Below, piece after piece: positions 39,995 through 49,954 of a DNA stretch of 64,000 nt. The translations under genes were made by a program, and so were the position numbers. Source of the DNA: Streptomyces sp. TRM70350 (lineage in GTDB: Bacteria > Actinomycetota > Actinomycetes > Streptomycetales > Streptomycetaceae); the NCBI RefSeq assembly GCF_019219825.1, contig NZ_JAHUXH010000004.1:186001-250000 (forward strand). The letters run 5' to 3'. Numbering within the stretch: position 1 is the first letter of the stretch; each line of letters begins with the position of its first letter. Under the pieces are notes generated by a model. It did no database searches, had not been told where the DNA came from, and saw only the letters and a program-made list of their open reading frames with translations.

Positions 39995-42609
39995 TGCTCC
40001 GCTCCTTCCGGGAGGTGGTGGGGGTCTTGCGGGTCGCTGTCGCGCGGGCCGCGGTTGTTTCCGTTGTTCCTGGGCGCTCGGCTGTCGCCGTCGGCGCGGC
40101 GGTCGTACGGCGATCGCGTGCCGTCGGCGCGTCGGGCGTCGCGATGGGCGCGTTCCACGGCCGCCTCGAACTCCTCCAGGGCGTTGCGGACGGCTTCGGC
40201 GTCGGCGGGCGCGGTGGCCTGTCGCACGGCCCGGCGCTCGGCCTCGGCGCCGGCCGTGGTCTTCAGGGTCGCGCCGCGGACGCGGCGGCGCAGCGGGCGG
40301 GCGCCGATCGTGGGCGCCTCGGTGCGGGCCCGGGGGATGAGCGGGGCGTCGGCGTCACCGGGCGCGGGATGCCGCTGTGGGACGCGGCGGGGGAGCGGTG
40401 CGGAGCCGTCCGCGGGGGCGTCGTGCCGCGCCCGCACGGTGTCCGTCGCGGCCACCATCGGGTTGGCGGACAGGGCGGGTTCGGCGGCCGGGGGCCGTGG
40501 CCCGGACGCCGGGGCCGAGGCGGCCGCCGTCTCGGCGCCCGCACCGTCCCGCCCGTCCGCGTCGCCGTCTCGGGCCGTGCCGCCGGATGCCGTCGTGTCG
40601 CCGGAGGCCGACGTGCCGTCGCCCGCCACACCGCCGGAGGCGACCGGGCTCATCGTCAGCAGCAACGTCGACGGGATGGTCACCTCGGCCGTGACACCGC
40701 CGCCGGGCGTACGGGAGAGGGTCACGCCGATCTCCCAGCGGCGGGCCAGGTTGCCCACCACGAAGAGGCCCAGCACCTTGGTGGGGACCAGGTCGAGGCG
40801 TTCACGGCGGATCAGACGGGCGTTCTCCTCGGCGAGCCGCTCGGCGCTCATGCCGAGGCCGTGGTCGGCGATGGTGATCGTCGCGCCCTCGTCACCGGCC
40901 CGGACGGTCACCTCGACGGGGCTGCCCGAGGGCGAGAACGACACGGCGTTCTCCAGGAGTTCGGCCACCATCAGCGTGAGGTCGCCGACGATGTCCGGCT
41001 CGACCATGATCTCGGTACCGGCGTGCAGCTCGACCCGCTGGTAGCCCTCGATCTGGCCGAGCGCGGCCCGTACGACGTTGGTGAGCGCGGTCGGCCCGGC
41101 GTCCAGGACGGTCTCGCGGATGCCGGCCAGCAGCATCAGGCTGTCGGCGTTGCGGCGCAGCCGGACCGCGATGTGGTCGATGCTGTACAGCTGTTCGAGC
41201 AGGGCGGGGTCGGTCTCGCCGCGTTCGACGGCGTCGATGAGCGCCAGCTGCCGGGTGGTGAGGTTGCTGACCCGGCGGCCGACGTTGCCGAACATCTCGG
41301 CGACGTTGCGGCGGCTGAGCACCTGCCGCTCCAGCAGCGCGGCCGCAGTGGTCTGCACCTGGTTGAAGGCGTCGGCCAGGTCGCCGATCTCGTCCTGGGC
41401 GGTGACCGGGATCTCGCGCAGCCGCGGCGGCGCGTCGTCCTCCGTGTCGTCGTCGGCCACGCGCGCGAGCTCACGTCCGGCCACGTCGGCGACCTGCCGG
41501 GCCGCGCCGGTGAGCGCCTGCACCGGCCGGACCACCGAGCGGCGTACCGCCACCGAGAGGGCGCCCCACAGCAGGAAGCCGAACAGGGCGAGGGCCAGCA
41601 GCCAGGCGGCGTTCCACCAGGCGTCGTCGGAGGCGTCGCCGGCCCGGTCGGCGATCTGGTCGATGAGCGAGCCGATGATCGCCAGCCGGGTGTCGGACTG
41701 CTCGCCGTAGGTGGGGTAGTTGGACAGGGCGAGGGTGAACTTGGCGCGGATCACGCTCGGCGTCGCGGCCTGCAGCGCGCTCGGGTCGATCTGCAGCTCG
41801 GCGTACTGCCGCAGGATGGCCGCCTGGGCGGGGTTGTGCTCGATGCCGCGCAGCTCGGCCGCCTGCTCCTCGGTGGCGAACCGGCTGAACCGCTCGGCCT
41901 GGTGCTCGTACAGCTCGTAGGCGCCGACCGCGCTGATGAACTGGGTCAACGCGTTGGAGTCCCCGGTGGTGGCCGCGAACACGTTGGTCTCGAACGAACC
42001 GTGGGCGGCGTCGACACGCAGCAGGGAGTCCAGAAGATTGCCGGTGAAGGTGGCCGCGAGGGCCGGGTTGCGGTCCAGGCCGAGGCCGTCGATCAGGCCC
42101 TGGGCGGCGTTGTGATAGGCCGGGTCGATGTTGTCGGCGGGCAGATAGCCCTGCTCGATGGTCCGGCGCAGGCTGCCCAGGCCGTTGACCTCGCGCAGCG
42201 CCTGCGCCTCGGTCTCCGGCAGCCGGTCGCCGAACGTGCCGCGCACCTTCTCGACCTGGGCGTCGACCTCCCGCTGCGCCGCCCGGTAGTCGGTCAGCGA
42301 GGGCTTGGCGCCGCTGCCGCCGGCCTCGTACCGCACGGACAGCAGGATGGCCTGCTGATGCTCGGTCTCCACCCGGTCGACGAGTTCGGCGACCTGCGCG
42401 CTGTCCCGGACGAGGGCGGCGGCCTCGGCCGCGCTGCGGGCCTGGGTCACCTGGCCGGAGATGAGGTACGTGAGCAGTACCGCGAGTCCGGCCAGCGGCA
42501 CGCCGACCAGGACGTTGAGCTTCTGACGGAACGGCAGGCGATCGGCGAAGCCGCGTATGCCACCCCGGGGCGGCCCGGGGGAGGGCGCGCCCACCTCGTT
42601 CGTGGACAC
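39991..42609 (-). CDS. Conservon sensor-like histidine kinase (CvnA type) with nitrate-sensor-like domain
   Basis: An 872-residue membrane protein. One membrane segment at ~30-55, an extracytoplasmic helical NIT-like domain (~60-340), a second segment (~347-370), HAMP (~372-445), then a kinase-like core with LERQVLSRRNVAEMFGNVGR, the N-box LMVAELLENAVSFSPSG and G-box IADHGLGMSAERL, and a long A/P/R-rich tail (~660-872). There is no normal H-box His-Glu-Leu; conservon kinases are atypical. GTG at 42609 has AAGGAGG four bases upstream. Confidence 0.92.
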   Translation of the reverse strand: MSTNEVGAPSPGPPRGGIRGFADRLPFRQKLNVLVGVPLAGLAVLLTYLISGQVTQARSAAEAAALVRDSAQVAELVDRVETEHQQAILLSVRYEAGGSGAKPSLTDYRAAQREVDAQVEKVRGTFGDRLPETEAQALREVNGLGSLRRTIEQGYLPADNIDPAYHNAAQGLIDGLGLDRNPALAATFTGNLLDSLLRVDAAHGSFETNVFAATTGDSNALTQFISAVGAYELYEHQAERFSRFATEEQAAELRGIEHNPAQAAILRQYAELQIDPSALQAATPSVIRAKFTLALSNYPTYGEQSDTRLAIIGSLIDQIADRAGDASDDAWWNAAWLLALALFGFLLWGALSVAVRRSVVRPVQALTGAARQVADVAGRELARVADDDTEDDAPPRLREIPVTAQDEIGDLADAFNQVQTTAAALLERQVLSRRNVAEMFGNVGRRVSNLTTRQLALIDAVERGETDPALLEQLYSIDHIAVRLRRNADSLMLLAGIRETVLDAGPTALTNVVRAALGQIEGYQRVELHAGTEIMVEPDIVGDLTLMVAELLENAVSFSPSGSPVEVTVRAGDEGATITIADHGLGMSAERLAEENARLIRRERLDLVPTKVLGLFVVGNLARRWEIGVTLSRTPGGGVTAEVTIPSTLLLTMSPVASGGVAGDGTSASGDTTASGGTARDGDADGRDGAGAETAAASAPASGPRPPAAEPALSANPMVAATDTVRARHDAPADGSAPLPRRVPQRHPAPGDADAPLIPRARTEAPTIGARPLRRRVRGATLKTTAGAEAERRAVRQATAPADAEAVRNALEEFEAAVERAHRDARRADGTRSPYDRRADGDSRAPRNNGNNRGPRDSDPQDPHHLPEGAEQ

Positions 42610-42784
42610 CGAGCCTCCTTCGTGACCGGAGAGCAACTGCGGTGAGACTATCGCCTCCTGGGAGGGCGGACAGCGCGACTCCACGTCAAGAATCCGTTAC
42701 AACCTGCTCCTCGGGCAGCGGAAATCGTTCGTGTCTCCTTCACAACTGGTCACTCATCGAAGCCGATTGGTGACCTGGCTGCTC

Positions 42785-42814
42785 TTGACTGAGCGAGAAC
42801 CGGCTGGATTGGAT
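42785..42814 (+). promoter_or_regulatory. Promoter-like pair upstream of the binding-protein gene
   Basis: TTGACT (42785-42790) and TTGGAT (42809-42814) are 18 bases apart, 85 bases before the GTG of the substrate-binding lipoprotein gene. It would give this gene its own transcript, apart from the transporter operon. Confidence 0.45.
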
Positions 42815-42898
42815 CAGTGAGTGCGGTATGCGCGCCGCGTCCCAGATCGCCATGCTCCGCCGCCACATCCTCACATCCTCAAAGCCGGAACGGGAACC

Positions 42899-43861
42899 GT
42901 GACTTCAACCGTGAAGAGCACCTGGTCCAGTACGAGACACCGCGGCGCGGCCGCCGTCGCCCTCGCCGTCGCGGCGGCGCTGGTCGCCGGTTGTGGCTCG
43001 TCCTCCGACGACACGACCGACAACCCGCTCTCCGAGGGCACCTCGGACGGCAAGACCGTCGTCGTCGGTTCCAACAACTTCGCCGAGAGCATCCTCCTCG
43101 CCGACATCTACGGCGAGGCCCTCAAGGCCAAGGGCATCAAGGTCGAGTACAAACCCAACATCGGCAGCCGCGAGACCACGTACGGCCTGCTGAAGAACGG
43201 CTCCATCACCGTCCTGCCCGAGTACAACGGCTCGCTGCTGGCCTACCTCGACCCCGACGCCGAGCAGAAGTCGACCGAGGCCGTCAACGCGGCCGTCAAG
43301 GCCAAGCTGGACCCCAAGCTGACGCTGCTGGAGTCGGCGCCGGCCGAGGACAAGGACTCGGTGTCCCTCAACGCCGAGACGGCCGCGAAGTACGGCCTCA
43401 CCGCCCAGTCCACCCTCGCCGACCTCAAGGACATCGCGCCCGAGCTGGTCATCGGCGGCTCGCCGGAGTTCCAGACCCGGCACCAAGGGCTGGTCGGGCT
43501 GGAGAAGGAGTACGGCCTGAAGTTCAAGTCCTTCAAGGCCCTCGACGCCGGTGGCCCGCTGACCCAGGCGGCGCTGACGAAGAACACCGTGCAGGCCGCG
43601 GACATCTTCACCACCGACCCGACCATCACCAAGGAGAAGTTCGTCGTCCTGCAGGACCCGAAGAACCTCTTCGGCTTCGCGAACGTGACCCCGCTGGTGT
43701 ACAAGAGCGGCCTCCCCCAGGAGGGCGTCGACGCGCTCAACGCGGTCTCCGCCAAGCTCGACACCAAGACGCTGCTGGACCTGGACACCCAGGTGCAATT
43801 GGAGAACAAGGACCCGCTGGACGTGGCGAAGGCCTGGTTGAAGTCGGTCGGCCTGGACTGA
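42899..43861 (+). CDS. Osmoprotectant ABC transporter substrate-binding lipoprotein
   Basis: A 320-residue lipoprotein (lipobox LVAGC, Cys ~35) of the OpuCC/OsmF/EgtU-like group: VVVGSNNFAESILLADIYGEAL, IGSRETTYGLLKNGSI, LPEYNGSLLAYLD and FTTDPTITKEKFVVLQDPKN. It likely serves the transporter encoded 4.4 kb upstream on the same strand, from which it is separated by the conservon. GTG at 42899 with GGAACGGGAA upstream; the 26 upstream codons lack signal character. Confidence 0.92.
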   Translation: MTSTVKSTWSSTRHRGAAAVALAVAAALVAGCGSSSDDTTDNPLSEGTSDGKTVVVGSNNFAESILLADIYGEALKAKGIKVEYKPNIGSRETTYGLLKNGSITVLPEYNGSLLAYLDPDAEQKSTEAVNAAVKAKLDPKLTLLESAPAEDKDSVSLNAETAAKYGLTAQSTLADLKDIAPELVIGGSPEFQTRHQGLVGLEKEYGLKFKSFKALDAGGPLTQAALTKNTVQAADIFTTDPTITKEKFVVLQDPKNLFGFANVTPLVYKSGLPQEGVDALNAVSAKLDTKTLLDLDTQVQLENKDPLDVAKAWLKSVGLD

Positions 43862-44183
43862 CCGTCCGCGGCCCTCGCCGAGGGCCTCACCCCACCTCAT
43901 GTGCCCCGCGCGGCCTTCGAGCCGCGCGGGGCACGCACGTGTCAACCCTCGGACAACAAGGGGGAGTTTCCGGCCGGACAAAGGGTTTCCCCTGTATCCC
44001 TCCGGCCTCCCCGTTGCCTATCGTTCCAGCACAGCTGACCCACAGGTAACCCCTGACGGATCGGCATCGCGCCAGGCCGGCCTCCGCACGCCGCTTTTCG
44101 ACATCACCCCCCTCCGCTTCGACGACGAAGCGCATCGACCGCCCCTCCGCGCTGTCCGGAGTACGGCCACGAAAGGCAAGCCC
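43862..44183. other. 322-base space between binding protein and protease genes
   Basis: It holds the terminator at 43901-43934 and then an unannotated stretch that must contain the protease promoter and leader; no convincing -35/-10 pair was found. A GTTTCCCCTGTATCCC segment at about 43984-43999 is the least GC-rich part. No RNA gene seen. Confidence 0.5.
43901..43934 (+). terminator. Stem-loop terminator after the binding-protein gene
   Basis: A perfect 14-bp stem (43901-43914 with 43921-43934; arms GTGCCCCGCGCGGC and complement) closes a CTTCGA loop 40 bases past the stop. Confidence 0.88.
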
Positions 44184-45980
<1,797 letters not shown>

Positions 45981-46018
45981 CATAGCTGACAGGCGTTCAG
46001 AGGACACGCCTCACGAGC

Positions 46019-46060
46019 GGGCGGGCCGACCGGTGCGGATGGGTGCCGGTCGGCCCGCCC
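46019..46060. terminator. Bidirectional stem-loop terminator
   Basis: A perfect 15-bp stem (46019-46033 with 46046-46060; arms GGGCGGGCCGACCGG and complement), loop 12, followed by CTTTG on the plus strand. It lies between the protease and the receptor gene, which converge. Confidence 0.88.
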
Positions 46061-46120
46061 CTTTGTCGTGCGCGGACGCGTTGGAGCCGTCGTCGGTTCA
46101 GTGAAACGCCCGGCGAATCG

Positions 46121-46768
46121 CTACGCCACACGGCTCTCCAGCGACGCCAGCACCCGCGCCCCCCGGTCGGCCCGGCTGTCCAGTCCGAGCAGTAACCCGG
46201 GCACCGCGATGCTCGGCAGCATGTGGGACCACAGCACCGACAGCCGTCGCCCGAGATCGTCCCGCCCGGTCAGGGCCCGTGACATCAGCTGTATGCCGGT
46301 GAACGCACCGACCAGCAGCTCCACCGTCTCCCGCGGATCCACGGTCGGCAGCAACTCCCCCTGGGCACGCGCCTTTTCCAGCAGCGGCGTCAGATGGTCG
46401 GTCCACTGCCGGAACGGCCCGGTGTGATCCACCCCCGGCGGCGCGCACTGGTCCACCGCCAGCCGCACACTGCCCCGGAGCAGGGCGTTGTTCAGCAGCC
46501 GCTGGCCGACGACGAAGGTGATGTCGATGACCTCCTGCAACTTGCACGGCTGGGAGGGAATCGCCCCGAAGGGCACCTGCTCGTCGAGGACCGCCTGGGC
46601 GAGGGACTCCTTGGAAGGGAAGTGGAAGTACAGCGCGCCTTTGGTGACTTCGGCGCGTTCCAGCACCATGGCGATGGTGGTGGAGGTGTAACCGTGTTCG
46701 TCGAAGACCGCGCCGGCGGCTTCCAGGATCGCCCTGCGTGTCCTGATGGCGCGCTCCTGTTTCGCCAT
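46121..46768 (-). CDS. Gamma-butyrolactone receptor-type TetR regulator (ArpA/ScbR family)
   Basis: A 215-residue repressor, the exact usual length of ArpA-family receptors. The DNA-binding domain (AKQERAIRTRRAILEAAGAVF, GYTSTTIAMVLERAEVTKGALYFHF) is typical and the C-terminal pocket shows VDPRETVELLVGAFTGIQLMS. It is divergent from the AfsA-type gene. ATG at 46768 follows GGAGGGGG by six bases. It likely represses its own gene and the synthase gene through the site at 46868 until the butyrolactone builds up. Confidence 0.88.
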   Translation of the reverse strand: MAKQERAIRTRRAILEAAGAVFDEHGYTSTTIAMVLERAEVTKGALYFHFPSKESLAQAVLDEQVPFGAIPSQPCKLQEVIDITFVVGQRLLNNALLRGSVRLAVDQCAPPGVDHTGPFRQWTDHLTPLLEKARAQGELLPTVDPRETVELLVGAFTGIQLMSRALTGRDDLGRRLSVLWSHMLPSIAVPGLLLGLDSRADRGARVLASLESRVA

Positions 46769-46839
46769 GAGAGACCCCCTCCGGCGCCCAGTTGGCCGGT
46801 TCATGCCGTTGGCGCCACGATCGTGCCGGAACTGCCCTG

Positions 46840-46845
46840 ATCATA
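46840..46845 (-). promoter_or_regulatory. -10 element of the receptor gene
   Basis: TATGAT on the minus strand, a near-consensus -10, lies 72 bases before the receptor ATG. The matching -35 (CAATCC at 46864-46869) is weak, as expected of a regulated promoter overlapping an operator. Confidence 0.45.
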
Positions 46846-46866
46846 GGGTGTTACAGAGCGATCGGA

Positions 46867-46895
46867 TTGAAAACAAACCGGTCGCCTCGTACTCT
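46867..46895 (+). promoter_or_regulatory. Promoter of the AfsA-type gene with overlapping receptor-box-like sequence
   Basis: TTGAAA (46867-46872) and TACTCT (46890-46895) stand 17 bases apart, 64 bases before the AfsA ATG. The spacer begins with ACAAACCGG; together with the preceding A-run it gives AAAACAAACCGG, a half-site like those of autoregulator-responsive elements bound by ArpA-type receptors. Binding would block both divergent promoters. Confidence 0.55.
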
Positions 46896-46959
46896 GACGC
46901 CCACCCGCAGCGGATGTCCCACCGTCCGCGGAGTTCTTCGGGGGACCGTAGGGAGAAAC

Positions 46960-47862
46960 ATGCCACCATCGCGGCAACGTGCCGAAACCCCGACCCTGAC
47001 GGCGACTGTTCCCCGGCAGCTCGTGCATCGCGCGGCCGTTGCCGAAACCTTTCTCACCGCCTGGAGGCGGACGGAAACCGACCGCTTCGCCGTTTCCGCC
47101 CAATGGCCCCGGGCTCACGGGTTACACGTGTCGCCCGACCGCTCGGCGTACGAGCCGCTCCTCGTCGTGGAAACCGTGCGCCAGAGCGGCACTCTCATCG
47201 CGCACACCGAGTACGACGTGCCCCTGGGGCACCACTTCGTGCTCCAGGAGTTCGACGTCGACACGATTCCTGAGCACTTGGCCGTCGGCCCGGTACCGGC
47301 CGAGCCGGTCGTCGACGTCCACTTCGTCGAGGTGCGCCACCGGGCCGGCCGCCCCGCCGGTGCCCGTTACACCGCCGAAGTGCTGCTCGACGGCGCCCTC
47401 GTGGCGACCGCCCGGGTCGCCTTCACCTGCGTCGCCGAGTCCGTCTACCGCAGACTGCGCGGCGGCCGCACCCCGGCCACCGTGTCCGCACCGCCGGCGC
47501 CGCCCGGCCTGCCACCCGAGGCCGTGGGCCGTGCGCTGCCGGCGGACGTCGTCCTGGCGCCGGCCGACCGTAAGGACCGTTGGCGCCTGAGAGTTGATAC
47601 CGCACATCCCGTTTTCTTTGACCACCCACTCGATCACGCCCCCGGCATGCTCCTGCTGGAGTGCGCCCGCCAGGCGGCCCGGGCCCGGGCGCCCGAGGCA
47701 GGTACGCCCGCCTCCTTCCGATCGGTCTTCCATCGCTACGCCGAGCTGGACGAACCCGTATGGATCGAGGCCTCGGACGAGGGCGGCACGGAGATGCGGA
47801 TCCTGGCCACGCAGGGGGAGTCGGCGGTCTTCGAGTGCATGGTCGGCCTGGCGAAGGAGTGA
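46960..47862 (+). CDS. AfsA/ScbA-family gamma-butyrolactone biosynthesis protein
   Basis: A 300-residue protein with two AfsA hot-dog domains (residues ~15-155 and ~190-300). VPRQLVHRAAVAETFLT and YEPLLVVETVRQ in the first and DHAPGMLLLECARQAA in the second are characteristic. AfsA joins dihydroxyacetone phosphate to a beta-ketoacyl-ACP, the committed step of A-factor-type signals. ATG at 46960 has TAGGGAG just upstream. No ScbB-like reductase is adjacent, so later steps must be encoded elsewhere. Confidence 0.92.
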   Translation: MPPSRQRAETPTLTATVPRQLVHRAAVAETFLTAWRRTETDRFAVSAQWPRAHGLHVSPDRSAYEPLLVVETVRQSGTLIAHTEYDVPLGHHFVLQEFDVDTIPEHLAVGPVPAEPVVDVHFVEVRHRAGRPAGARYTAEVLLDGALVATARVAFTCVAESVYRRLRGGRTPATVSAPPAPPGLPPEAVGRALPADVVLAPADRKDRWRLRVDTAHPVFFDHPLDHAPGMLLLECARQAARARAPEAGTPASFRSVFHRYAELDEPVWIEASDEGGTEMRILATQGESAVFECMVGLAKE

Positions 47863-47884
47863 GATATCGTGTGCGTGGGGTAAG

Positions 47885-47911
47885 AAACAAACGGCATAAC
47901 CCGTTTTCATT
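47885..47911. promoter_or_regulatory. Autoregulator-responsive-element-like inverted repeat
   Basis: AAACAAACGG-CATAA-CCCGTTTTCATT is an imperfect palindrome 19 bases before the second receptor gene. It shares AAACAAAC[C]GG with the site at 46871, so one receptor may control both promoters. Confidence 0.6.
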
Positions 47912-47929
47912 CCCAGGAGAGTTCAGCCG

Positions 47930-48586
47930 ATGGCGAGGCAGTTACGAGCCGAGCAGACCCGCGCCACGATCATCAGGGCCGCCGCCGACCTGTTCGACCG
48001 TCACGGCTACGAGTCGACCAGCCTGAGCGACATCGTCGAGCACGCCCAAGTCACCAAGGGCGCCCTGTACTTCCACTTCGCGGCCAAGGAGGACCTGGCG
48101 CACGCCATCATGGAGATCCAGTCCCATGCCTCCCGCCGACTGGCCCGTGAGGTGGACGACCGGGAGTGCTCGTCGCTCGAAGGCCTGATGCGCATCACGT
48201 TCGGCCTCGTGCGGCTCACCGTGGAGGGGCCGGTCGCCCGCGCCGGACTCCGGCTCGCCACCGGCGGCGTCGGGGTGCGGCCGCCGCTGCCGCACCCCTT
48301 CACGGAGTGGCTCGACATCGTCTCCAGAAAACTCCTCGGCGCCGTCAAGGAGTCCGACATCCACCCGGACATCGACATCGACGCCGTCGCCCACTCCCTG
48401 CTCAGCTTCTTCGTGGGGATACGCGTGACGGGCCGCAGCCTCGAACCCGTCCCGCGGCTGCCCCGCCGCCTCACCGAGATGTGGTACGTCCTCATCCGCG
48501 GCCTGGTCCCGGTGACCAGACGCCCGCGGTACGTCGGCCTCGCCGCGCAGCTGGAACGGGAGATACGGGAGACCAGAGCCGTCTGA
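47930..48586 (+). CDS. Second gamma-butyrolactone receptor-like TetR regulator
   Basis: A 218-residue ArpA/ScbR-family protein (ARQLRAEQTRATIIRAAADLF, STSLSDIVEHAQVTKGALYFHF). Its C-terminal domain differs from the first receptor's and it may be a pseudo-receptor that binds other ligands, such as antibiotics, as ScbR2 does. The gene follows the AfsA-type gene on the same strand by 67 bases, with the palindrome between. ATG at 47930 after AGGAGAG. Confidence 0.88.
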   Translation: MARQLRAEQTRATIIRAAADLFDRHGYESTSLSDIVEHAQVTKGALYFHFAAKEDLAHAIMEIQSHASRRLAREVDDRECSSLEGLMRITFGLVRLTVEGPVARAGLRLATGGVGVRPPLPHPFTEWLDIVSRKLLGAVKESDIHPDIDIDAVAHSLLSFFVGIRVTGRSLEPVPRLPRRLTEMWYVLIRGLVPVTRRPRYVGLAAQLEREIRETRAV

Positions 48587-48610
48587 GCGGTGCGCGGTAC
48601 GGTGAGCCGC

Positions 48611-49846
48611 ATGCCCGACACCGCGCCCGTGATCCTCGGCAACGAGACCGGTTCGTTCCCGCACAGCGTGCTGGCCGAACGCCACCCCGCGATCATCCGG
48701 CAGGTGCGCGGGTCCCTGCCGTACGGCCCCGACCGGCAGCGCGCCCTCGACGCCCTGCTCACCAACTGCACCACAGGCGTGATCGAACCGCTCCCGTCCG
48801 ACGCGCACGACCGGGACCGGTGGGCCGCGTGGGGACTCGACACCTACGCCGGGCAGTCCTGGTTCGACGTGCCCTGGCTGTGGTCGGAAAGCTACTTCTA
48901 CCGCCGACTCCTCGAAGCCGTCGGCTACTTCGGCCCCGGACCCGAGCAGGCCATCGACCCGTTCCGTCCGGTCAAGCTCGCCGAGCTCGACGCACCCCGG
49001 ACCGACGAGGAACTGGCCGCCCTCGACCACCTGGAATCCCGCCCGGCCGACGAGCGCGCCCAGGCCCTGCTGCACGGCTCGCTCTGGGACAACCGCGCCG
49101 ACCTCGGCTTCCGGCTGTCGGCCGGCGGCGACACCCCGGCCGCCGCCCCCGGCCTGGTCGCCGACGACAGCGAGACCCTGTGGTCACTGCTGCCGCCCTC
49201 CGGCGCCGGCACCCTCTGCCTGATCGCCGACAACGCCGGCCGGGAGCTCATCCCCGACCTGCTCCTCATCGCCCACCTCCTCGCCGAGGGCCGCGTCGAG
49301 CAGACGGTGCTGCACGTCAAGCCGTACCCGTACTACGTCTCCGACGCCACCCCGGCCGACGTGCTCGACGCACTGCGCCGGCTGACGGCGGCGCCGGGCG
49401 CGGCCTCCGCGTACGGCAGGCGCCTGTGGTCGGCGACGACCGAGGGCCGGCTGACGGTACGGGCCCACCCCTTCTCCTGCGCACCTCTGCCGTACGCCGA
49501 GATGCCCGACGATCTGCGCGCCGAGTTCGCCGCGGCGACGCTCACCGTCGTGAAGGGCGACCTCAACTACCGTCGCCTCGTGGGCGACCGCCGCCGGCCC
49601 CCGACCACCCCTTTCACCGACGTGACCGACTACTTCCCCGGTCCGGTCGCCGCCCTGCGCACCCTGAAGTCCGAGGTGGTCTGCGGCCTCGACGCCGACA
49701 CCGAGGCGGCACTGGTCGCCGCGGAGGGACAGCGCTGGCGGACCGGCGGCACGCACGCGCTGATCCAGGTCAACGCGGGTGCGGGCGGAGGCCGGGGTGC
49801 GGATGCCGTGCCGAGCGTCACCGGCAGGGCTCCTGGCGCCTCCTGA
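48611..49846 (+). CDS. DUF89/ARMT1-like metal-dependent phosphatase
   Basis: A 411-residue protein of the damage-control phosphatase (DUF89, ARMT1-like) family. The helical N-terminal domain has WSESYFYRRLLEAVGYF, and the metal-site motifs are DNAGRELIPDLLL (~200) and VVKGDLNYRRLVGDRR (~315). Such enzymes remove phosphate from harmful sugar phosphates. ATG at 48611 was chosen over a GTG seven codons upstream because of the conserved N-terminus (PDTAPVILGNETGSFPHSV). Confidence 0.85.
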   Translation: MPDTAPVILGNETGSFPHSVLAERHPAIIRQVRGSLPYGPDRQRALDALLTNCTTGVIEPLPSDAHDRDRWAAWGLDTYAGQSWFDVPWLWSESYFYRRLLEAVGYFGPGPEQAIDPFRPVKLAELDAPRTDEELAALDHLESRPADERAQALLHGSLWDNRADLGFRLSAGGDTPAAAPGLVADDSETLWSLLPPSGAGTLCLIADNAGRELIPDLLLIAHLLAEGRVEQTVLHVKPYPYYVSDATPADVLDALRRLTAAPGAASAYGRRLWSATTEGRLTVRAHPFSCAPLPYAEMPDDLRAEFAAATLTVVKGDLNYRRLVGDRRRPPTTPFTDVTDYFPGPVAALRTLKSEVVCGLDADTEAALVAAEGQRWRTGGTHALIQVNAGAGGGRGADAVPSVTGRAPGAS

Positions 49847-49954
49847 CACAGCACCCGCTGGTGCAGCCGGGCGAAGGGCGCGCCCGGGCCGGTGACCGTG
49901 CGTCGAGGGGTCGACCCGCCGCGATCGCGCTCCAACAGTTCCTCGGCAAGGGGC

